The position numbers and the translations under genes are program-made. DNA of 5,214 nt from Bacillota bacterium (GTDB taxonomy: Bacteria > Bacillota > DSM-12270 > Thermacetogeniales > Thermacetogeniaceae): assembly GCA_030627585.1 (NCBI GenBank), contig DAOURU010000103.1, positions 1 through 5,214 of the forward strand. Reading direction: 5' to 3'. This document shows positions 1 through 5,214 of the stretch, piece by piece. The notes under the pieces were generated by a model that did not search any database, had not been told where the DNA came from, and worked only from the letters and a program-made list of their open reading frames with translations. Numbering within the stretch: position 1 is the stretch's first letter; the number at the start of each line of letters is the position of its first letter.

Positions 1-537
1 GGCTCCGTCATTTTCCATTCCTGCATCGATCACTACTACCGGCTGCTTTTGGGCAATCGCTGATGCAACTGCTGCCCCCTCTTTTCCACACCCTATAACC
101 AGGACCTCGGGAACAACCTCGAGTTCTTCTATTCCAATCTCGCCCCGCAGTTGCATATTTGTGAGCGCATTATTTACTGCTAAAATCGCCGCTTCTGTTG
201 CGTTTTCTTTTCCTTCCCTAACAGCAAAAAGATCTACAAAATCTACGTTGTAGCGGACAATTCCGTTTTCTGCTGCAACTTGTAAAAATTGCCCTGTGAT
301 AAAAGAATCTGTACAGCCCGCAATCAAAAGGCGATTTAAAGAATATTTATCTATTTCCTTAGCAAGTCTTTCTTGTTCTACCCTCCCGCAAAGGACATTC
401 GCCACCCTAATATATTCAAAATCTGCTTGACTCTGGATAACAGTTTTGACTTTATTCAAATCAATTTTCTCAGAAATTCTTCCTTCGCAACCACATAGGT
501 AAATTCCGACATGAATATGCTTATTTTTTTTACTCAT
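1..537 (-). CDS. HdrA-like flavin/iron-sulfur subunit (heterodisulfide reductase A family), 5' part only
   Basis: An open frame of 179 codons starts at ATG 537 and runs without a stop off the window edge, so the C-terminal part is missing. A site AGGGGG lies 7 bases before the ATG. The protein resembles the N-terminus of HdrA: a CxC pair (Cys15, Cys17), Cys50 and Cys75 at places where HdrA proteins have conserved cysteines, the family-like stretch LNRLLIAGC (67-75), then a Rossmann FAD-binding start VLVIGCGKEG (145-154) with an acidic residue (Asp171) ending the second strand. HdrA proteins are cytoplasmic FAD and [4Fe-4S] proteins that can bifurcate electrons. Genes of this type lie beside acsE and metVF in acetogens such as Moorella, so a role in supplying methylene-tetrahydrofolate reductase is inferred. 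The usual GGGxxG loop is GCGKEG here and the following residues are unusual, so it is a divergent member. GC is about 41% by hand count, lower than sampled acsD stretches (about 50%). Family placement is fairly firm; exact partner is not known. Confidence 0.8.
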   Translation of the reverse strand, partial: MSKKNKHIHVGIYLCGCEGRISEKIDLNKVKTVIQSQADFEYIRVANVLCGRVEQERLAKEIDKYSLNRLLIAGCTDSFITGQFLQVAAENGIVRYNVDFVDLFAVREGKENATEAAILAVNNALTNMQLRGEIGIEELEVVPEVLVIGCGKEGAAVASAIAQKQPVVVIDAGMENDGA

Positions 538-609
538 TGAGTTTCCCCCTATTAAAGAAAGACGAACTTTTAAACCGCTCCCCACAAGTCAACCTTAAAA
601 AAGGGTTTA

Positions 610-651
610 GTAAGGTCCCGCCTTACCTGAAAGGTTGAGACGGGACCTTAC
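610..651 (-). terminator. Three-armed hairpin with T-run after acsE (possible terminator or attenuator)
   Basis: The 11-base arms at 610-620 and 641-651 are perfect inverted complements (GTAAGGTCCCG / CGGGACCTTAC). The loop holds a third arm at 621-626 that can instead pair with 610-615 as a 6-base stem with a 5-base loop. On the minus-strand transcript the structure is followed within about 7 bases by six T residues (plus-strand A run 597-602). It lies 21 bases past the acsE stop and 73 bases before the hdrA-like start. This fits a partial intrinsic terminator or an attenuator separating the acs genes from the hdr genes. The T-run is short and offset from the stem, so read-through is likely. 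Confidence 0.55.
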
Positions 652-671
652 ATGGAATCCTTTACGCACTG

Positions 672-1478
<807 letters not shown>

Positions 1479-1527
1479 TTAAAAATTTATTGAAGCATAT
1501 TATTAACCGACATACTTCTTACCTAAA

Positions 1528-2502
1528 TTAATAGGTGTTCGGCACCATAAGATCTTCGAGTTGTTTCTTTACTAATTTTGCTGCTTCCGGGTGCCGCATC
1601 AGCACAAGATCCCCCCCGGCTTGAAGCAGAGCTGCAGCTGTCATAGCTTCCCACATGACTCCCCGTACTTTTTGGTCACCCCAACCGGGACCGGCTTCTT
1701 CATTCGGAGCATTAGCTTCTTTTGCCCGCCATGCTTCCGGACCAGCCAGGCAGATTAACGGGAGAGACATCATCTTATCACCGATAAGTGCGCCCCAACG
1801 CGCTCTTTCCATAACCGAATAGGCATACTCAATACCGTATCCTAAACCTCCAGTTAAGGGGTCATTAATGATTTTTTCGATAGGTACACCCATCTCTGTA
1901 ACCATCAGGTTCAGCTGCTTCAAAATGTTAATATCAAGGGGTGAACGGGCAATGATGCAGTGCTTGGCCATCATGCAGGCAGCGGCAATTGACCTGTAGT
2001 TATCTTTTTCAGCAACCCCAAGCGCAATATTTTCCCCTGCAGCAGCTTCTGCTACCGCCTGTAAGACTTCATTATCCTTATCCGGGAAACCGGGGCCTTC
2101 CACTATCAAGGGGGCACCTGTATTCTCAAGAACCGCCTTCACTAATTTGGCGCAGTCATCTGCTGTTTTTGAATTTTCTAATTCCGGGTCTGCACCCCGC
2201 AAACGGAGGTAAATAATATCTGCCCCGTATTCTTCTGCCTTCTTCGCCCATGCTACCGGATCTTCCCATACATCACCGTAACAGGGAACAAAACATTCAT
2301 GCCAATCGGGCTTGATATCCCAAATCTCAAGCGCAATTACCGGGCGGTTAGGAATTTCACCTTCGAACTGGAGAAAAGGCAGAGTTGAGCTTCCGCCCAA
2401 TTTAACCGTATAAGCTCTCGTACCGCCCTCTTCTTTGGTTGCGCCGAGCACTACTTCCTGAACTTTGCCAGTAAATTTTTCCTTCAAAATTTCAACCGGC
2501 AT
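1528..2502 (-). CDS. acsD: Corrinoid/iron-sulfur protein small subunit (AcsD, CODH/ACS delta subunit)
   Basis: AcsD is the beta subunit of the heterodimeric corrinoid/iron-sulfur protein, the methyl carrier between AcsE and acetyl-CoA synthase. It is a TIM barrel without its own iron-sulfur cluster and holds the corrinoid at the interface with AcsC. The 324-residue length is that of the bacterial family. Recognisable family stretches are ALEIWDIKPDW (57-67), GADIIYLRLRGADP (93-106), LIVEGPGFPDKD (132-143) and DPLTGGLGYGIEY (214-226). No CxxC cluster motif is seen, as expected. ATG 2502 has AAAGGAG 8 bases upstream, and that site starts directly within the last bases of the preceding acsF gene (gap of 15 bases), so the two are probably translationally coupled. 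Balanced synthesis with AcsC, which lies two genes upstream, is expected because they form a 1:1 complex. No frameshift or odd residue is apparent. Confidence 0.97.
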   Translation of the reverse strand: MPVEILKEKFTGKVQEVVLGATKEEGGTRAYTVKLGGSSTLPFLQFEGEIPNRPVIALEIWDIKPDWHECFVPCYGDVWEDPVAWAKKAEEYGADIIYLRLRGADPELENSKTADDCAKLVKAVLENTGAPLIVEGPGFPDKDNEVLQAVAEAAAGENIALGVAEKDNYRSIAAACMMAKHCIIARSPLDINILKQLNLMVTEMGVPIEKIINDPLTGGLGYGIEYAYSVMERARWGALIGDKMMSLPLICLAGPEAWRAKEANAPNEEAGPGWGDQKVRGVMWEAMTAAALLQAGGDLVLMRHPEAAKLVKKQLEDLMVPNTY

Positions 2503-2517
2503 AATGTACTCTCCTTT

Positions 2518-3261
2518 CTAAAATGATAGTTTTTCAAACATTTCCCGGGTTACACGAACTGCGGGACTATCTGCCGGCAGCTCCATCATTGGTTTCCCCT
2601 TAAGATCATATTCGGCTACAAGAGGATCGTAAGGTACCGCTCCCAAGAATTTGAGGCCTGTAGCATCAATTTCTTTTTGGAGAGACGACGGATCTTCAAT
2701 TTTTGTAACGAGGAGATATGCCTCGCCAATTTGGATCTTTAATGATTTTGCAAGTTCGTAAATTCTCCCTGCAGTGCGCACGCCTTTTGATGTGGCATCG
2801 GAGATAACCAGCATAATATCTACGTTTTCGATCGTTTCGCGGCTGATGTGTTCCATTCCTGCTTCGTTGTCGATCACCATGTAGGCGTAATTTTGATCTA
2901 GAACATTGATGCGGTGCTTCAGCAGCTCCGTCGGGTAGCAATAACACCCAGGCCCCTGGGGTCCTCCCATTACCAGCAAATCAAAGTATTTTGTTTCGGT
3001 TAGAGCTTGATGCAGCTTCAAATCAAGAAATACATCCTTCGTCATGCCGGTAGGAACATTATTTTTTTTGATATCAAAGAGAATGTCTGAAATTGAATTT
3101 TGCACCTCGACACCTAATGCTTCGTTCAAGTTGGAATTTGGGTCGGCGTCTACAGCCAGAATAGCACCCTTTTTGTTCTCAATTAAGTACCTCACCATAA
3201 GAGATGCGGTTGTGGTTTTTCCCGTTCCTCCCTTACCTGCAACTGCAATGTGTTTCGCCAT
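2518..3261 (-). CDS. acsF: CooC/AcsF-family nickel-insertion ATPase for CODH/ACS maturation
   Basis: This is a 247-residue MinD/SIMIBI-class P-loop ATPase. It shows the deviant Walker A motif GKGGTGKTT (9-17, with signature Lys10 and Lys15), a switch I region DADPNSNL (38-45), the CooC-type metal-binding pair Cys106-Tyr-Cys108 in GPGCYCYP, and a Walker B/switch II stretch VIDNEAGMEH (129-138). CooC proteins dimerise, bind one Ni(II) between the two CxC pairs and use ATP to drive nickel into the CODH C-cluster. The paralogue AcsF does the same for the ACS A-cluster. Placement between acsC and acsD favours AcsF, but sequence alone does not separate it from CooC, so cooC is an equally acceptable name. 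The ATG is preceded by AGGAAGG at 10 bases and GGGG at 5. It is 84 bases after acsC and 15 before acsD, inside the same operon. The ATPase family call is firm; the nickel target is inferred. Confidence 0.92.
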   Translation of the reverse strand: MAKHIAVAGKGGTGKTTTASLMVRYLIENKKGAILAVDADPNSNLNEALGVEVQNSISDILFDIKKNNVPTGMTKDVFLDLKLHQALTETKYFDLLVMGGPQGPGCYCYPTELLKHRINVLDQNYAYMVIDNEAGMEHISRETIENVDIMLVISDATSKGVRTAGRIYELAKSLKIQIGEAYLLVTKIEDPSSLQKEIDATGLKFLGAVPYDPLVAEYDLKGKPMMELPADSPAVRVTREMFEKLSF

Positions 3262-3345
3262 TTCAGCCCCGCCTTCCTATTTTCAGCGCTGCATCTTAGT
3301 TAGGTGTCAGGCAACGAGAGCCCCCCGCCGTACACATCAACAAGC
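3262..3345 (-). other. 84-base spacer between acsC and acsF
   Basis: No gene of useful length is seen here. On the minus strand it holds two copies of a G-rich string (GGCGGGGGGCT near the acsC end and GGCGGGGCT just before the acsF start), the latter overlapping the ribosome binding region, and the string TGCCTGACACC (plus-strand GGTGTCAGGC at 3303-3312). In Moorella the corrinoid-protein activator gene (orf7) lies between acsC and acsD; here there is only room for this spacer plus acsF. Confidence 0.6.
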
Positions 3346-4686
3346 TTAGGCCCCCAAACGAAGTTTCGCAAATGAAGTAATTCCGGAAGCCTCCCGCGGG
3401 CCTACAATTACCTCCCACCCGGAAAGATCCTCGAGCTTGCCTTTAATCGCCGCGACGCCACCAGGGATAATTAACTTCTTGTGGCTGACTTTCTCGTTGA
3501 TGTCCGAATCTTTAAGCCAGGGACCGATTTCTTCACCCACGAATTTCCCGCCGGCCCAGGCTGTCATCACAGACAAGCCGTCGGTATCAAATGCAATAAG
3601 ATAGCTTGGCAACCTTGTGGCTTCAACTTCAGTGGCAACTGTGTAGTACGTCAACGAGAAGTTGGTCGTGATGTACACCGGCGAATCAGGCGTAACGTCA
3701 CCAATTGCATAAACTCCGGGCTGCACCGCAATAGGTTTCTGCGGGTCGGTGTAAATGTTTCTCCGCCAGGTTAAAAGCGTAAGCAATGCAGGTTCGGAGG
3801 CATTCTTCATGACAACAATGCTGGCAAATTTAGAAACATATACCTGCGCCTGGAGAGCCTCACCTACCGCATCTTCTTCTGTCGTAAAGGCAATCGTGGG
3901 ATAGCCGAAGGTCCGGAAACGCTTCTTAATTGAAAGGCGGCGCATTTGAGTTAAATCAGCAAGCACCTTGGAGGTTTGACGTTCGCCAGAATCGAGTACA
4001 AGTTCCTTGTATCCGAGGCCTACCACTTTATCTACTAATTCTGCCAAACTATTGAGGTCATTACCCCGTACAGCCAATGGCGCCCCGATCTTCTTCGCGA
4101 CCTCAACCATTTTCTCATAGTTGTCAGCAGTAGCCGCATAAAGCAATGGTTTCCGATCTGCAACTGCACTCGCTGCGGCTTCCATTGCTGCAGGGTCTTC
4201 TGTGAGAAGAGCCAAAACCTTATTTGTTCTGTCTGCAACAGCTTCGACTGCCTTTTTGAAGGAATCGGCATTGCCAGAGGCATTCTTAACCGCTACACCG
4301 TCAATTACGTATTGCTCCCCAACCCTTTCAACCACAAAGCCGCTAATTTCATCAACCTTTGCTGCGATCTCATCGGCACTCAATGTATCGTCAAGTTCAA
4401 TAAAAATACCTGTTGGGTGGAAAAAAGTCTTATCATGACGGAAAATTACCTGCTCGTCACCAATTTCCAGGACGTTGTCCCCCGCTCCTACTTTCACGAG
4501 TCTCATTGGAGGCGCAGTAGCAGACTCTAGGGCCTCCCGTGCAGCGTCGGAGACATAGGGACACTGGCTTAAGGTGGCTTTACCTGATGCCAGGGCCATC
4601 GCAAAAGCCAGACACGTCGGGACGCCACACTCTCCGCAGTTCGTCTTAGGCAGCTGTTTGAAAATTTCAAGTCCTGTTAAACCCAT
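3346..4686 (-). CDS. acsC: Corrinoid/iron-sulfur protein large subunit (AcsC, CODH/ACS gamma subunit)
   Basis: AcsC is the large subunit of the corrinoid/iron-sulfur protein that accepts methyl from AcsE and delivers it to acetyl-CoA synthase. With the ATG at 4686 it is 446 residues, the length I recall for Moorella AcsC. The N-terminal domain carries the [4Fe-4S] motif CGECGVPTC with Cys17, Cys20, Cys25 and Cys42; this cluster passes electrons for reductive reactivation of cobalt. A TIM-barrel domain follows, containing DRKPLLYAAT (about 177-186) and KKRFRTFGYP (about 254-263). The C-terminal corrinoid-binding domain starts near residue 325 with TNFSLTYY (341-348) and GPREASGI (429-436). A GTG at 4692 is in frame but sits only 2 bases from AAGGAG (4695-4700), whereas the ATG at 4686 is 8 bases away and gives the family N-terminus MGLTGLEIFKQLP. 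It follows acsB after 123 bases. All cluster cysteines are present and the gene looks intact. Confidence 0.97.
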   Translation of the reverse strand: MGLTGLEIFKQLPKTNCGECGVPTCLAFAMALASGKATLSQCPYVSDAAREALESATAPPMRLVKVGAGDNVLEIGDEQVIFRHDKTFFHPTGIFIELDDTLSADEIAAKVDEISGFVVERVGEQYVIDGVAVKNASGNADSFKKAVEAVADRTNKVLALLTEDPAAMEAAASAVADRKPLLYAATADNYEKMVEVAKKIGAPLAVRGNDLNSLAELVDKVVGLGYKELVLDSGERQTSKVLADLTQMRRLSIKKRFRTFGYPTIAFTTEEDAVGEALQAQVYVSKFASIVVMKNASEPALLTLLTWRRNIYTDPQKPIAVQPGVYAIGDVTPDSPVYITTNFSLTYYTVATEVEATRLPSYLIAFDTDGLSVMTAWAGGKFVGEEIGPWLKDSDINEKVSHKKLIIPGGVAAIKGKLEDLSGWEVIVGPREASGITSFAKLRLGA

Positions 4687-4694
4687 TGTCACTT

Positions 4695-4700
4695 CTCCTT
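4695..4700 (-). promoter_or_regulatory. Ribosome binding site that decides the acsC start
   Basis: The minus strand reads AAGGAG here. The distance is 8 bases to ATG 4686 but only 2 to the in-frame GTG 4692, so the ATG is the likely start. Confidence 0.8.
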
Positions 4701-4712
4701 TCTTTTTTCATT

Positions 4713-4738
4713 TAATGGTTTCAAATAATGGTTTCAAA
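4713..4738. repeat. Perfect 13-base tandem duplication upstream of acsC
   Basis: The unit TAATGGTTTCAAA occurs twice head to tail at 4713-4725 and 4726-4738, directly upstream of the acsC ribosome binding site. It is A/T-rich and non-coding. It could be a replication-slippage duplication or a pair of protein-binding half sites; nothing in the sequence decides between these. Confidence 0.85.
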
Positions 4739-4753
4739 ATCCTGACCCGAAGA

Positions 4754-4783
4754 GGCCACCGGCTTTTATTCCGGCCGGTGGCC
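4754..4783 (-). promoter_or_regulatory. Strong intercistronic hairpin between acsB and acsC
   Basis: Arms 4754-4763 (GGCCACCGGC) and 4774-4783 (GCCGGTGGCC) are perfect 10-base complements with a 10-base loop, mostly G/C pairs. It starts 27 bases past the acsB stop. On the minus-strand transcript it is not followed by a T-run, so it does not look like a classical intrinsic terminator. An mRNA-stabilising or processing structure that sets acsB and acsC levels independently is a reasonable inference. In the plus direction a T-rich run begins only about 20 bases later (4805-4811). Confidence 0.65.
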
Positions 4784-4809
4784 CTTGGGGCCAGGTTGCT
4801 TGGTTCTTT

Positions 4810-5214
4810 TTACATTAAGGGATCCATTGAGAAGGCAGGATGACCTTTTTCCTGGAGGTAGGGCATAATTTCATCGGCTGTAGTTCCTACGGTTTCGTCG
4901 GCGATCATGTCAGCAAAATTATCCCCATAACCTTCTTCCTTGCCCCGCTCGTTGAGTTCATCTCGAAGCTGTTCTTTGAGTTCTTTCGGCATCCAAACCA
5001 GTCTTCCAATACCGCCGTCTGCAGGAAGGAATTTCCTGCTCACTAGGTAGAGCCGCCCGACCCCGAGGAAGCCCGGTGTCTGGTTGCCCCCGCCAACCAT
5101 TCCTGCAAGAGTAGAAAATGTCATTCCGACCGGGGTCATCCCCTTGTGCTCACGGGTTGTTACCATCAGGCCGTTGCATTCAGGCACAAGGGCCAGGACG
5201 CACTCGCAGCAACC
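4810..5214 (-). CDS. acsB: Acetyl-CoA synthase (AcsB, CODH/ACS alpha/beta complex), C-terminal part only
   Basis: The last 134 codons of acsB enter from the high-coordinate edge and end at a TAA at 4810-4812. The GTG at 5187 is an internal valine, not a start, because the frame stays open to the edge. ACS condenses a methyl group from the corrinoid protein, CO from CODH and CoA into acetyl-CoA on the Ni-Ni-[4Fe-4S] A-cluster. The first residues visible are Gly-Cys-Cys-Glu-Cys. Counting back from the stop, this Cys is 133 residues from the end, which is the position of Cys597 in the 729-residue Moorella enzyme, so the preceding Gly matches the middle of the Cys-Gly-Cys nickel-binding loop. Further family stretches are GMTPVGMTFSTLAG, GGGNQTPGFLGVGR, FLPADGGIGRLVWMPKELK and YLQEKGHPA near the end. 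It heads the visible operon and precedes acsC by 123 bases. The identification is firm although most of the gene lies outside. Confidence 0.96.
   Translation of the reverse strand, partial: GCCECVLALVPECNGLMVTTREHKGMTPVGMTFSTLAGMVGGGNQTPGFLGVGRLYLVSRKFLPADGGIGRLVWMPKELKEQLRDELNERGKEEGYGDNFADMIADETVGTTADEIMPYLQEKGHPAFSMDPLM

Noticed and set aside
564..592. Possible promoter for the hdrA-like gene (TTGACT at 587-592 on the minus strand)
   Set aside because: The -35-like hexamer is good, but the hexamer 17 bases on is AAGTTC and nearby A/T strings have wrong spacing, so there is no convincing -10.
2696..2947. Second minus-strand frame inside the nickel ATPase gene
   Set aside because: It overlaps conserved AcsF/CooC coding sequence in another frame, is rich in Arg, and shows no family features.
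3044..3349. Plus-strand open frame over the acsF start and acsC-acsF spacer
   Set aside because: It is antisense to the P-loop region of acsF and to its ribosome binding site; no matching domain is recognisable.
4690..4692. GTG as start codon of acsC
   Set aside because: It is only 2 bases from the AAGGAG site and would add two residues not found in family members; ATG at 4684-4686 has ideal spacing.
4840..5046. Plus-strand open frame within acsB
   Set aside because: Antisense to conserved ACS C-terminal coding sequence, with no recognisable features.
5185..5187. GTG as start of a separate 125-residue protein
   Set aside because: The frame continues upstream to the window edge and the sequence is the C-terminal part of acetyl-CoA synthase.

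Overview
The window carries one block of Wood-Ljungdahl (reductive acetyl-CoA) pathway genes, all on the minus strand. In transcription order from the high-coordinate end they are: the 3' end of acsB (acetyl-CoA synthase), acsC (corrinoid/iron-sulfur protein large subunit), a CooC/AcsF-type nickel-insertion ATPase, acsD (corrinoid protein small subunit), acsE (methyltetrahydrofolate:corrinoid methyltransferase), and the 5' part of an HdrA-like gene that runs off the low-coordinate end. The plus strand shows no credible gene.

The gene order and protein sequences resemble those of acetogenic, carboxydotrophic or sulfate-reducing Clostridia such as Moorella, Carboxydothermus, Thermacetogenium and Desulfotomaculum relatives. 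Strong AGGAGG-like ribosome binding sites ahead of every complete gene also fit a Firmicute. ACS is the bacterial type. The methyl carrier is tetrahydrofolate (AcsE), not tetrahydromethanopterin, which argues against an archaeon. Species cannot be named from this window.

The genes work as one pathway. AcsE moves the methyl group from methyl-tetrahydrofolate to the cobalt of the AcsC/AcsD corrinoid protein. That protein hands it to the nickel A-cluster of AcsB, where it is joined with CO and CoA to give acetyl-CoA. The CooC/AcsF ATPase matures the nickel site. The HdrA-like protein probably belongs to the electron-transfer module that feeds methylene-tetrahydrofolate reductase further downstream.

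Region by region: 4810-5214 acsB end; 4687-4809 spacer with a strong hairpin and a 13-base tandem duplication; 3346-4686 acsC; 3262-3345 spacer where some relatives carry the corrinoid-protein activator gene; 2518-3261 acsF/cooC; 1528-2502 acsD after a 15-base gap; 672-1466 acsE; 538-671 spacer with a three-armed hairpin and T-run resembling an attenuator or terminator; 1-537 hdrA-like gene. The core system is well known. The points worth a second look are the missing activator gene, the spacer structures, the divergent HdrA-like protein and an extra cysteine beside the ACS nickel ligand.
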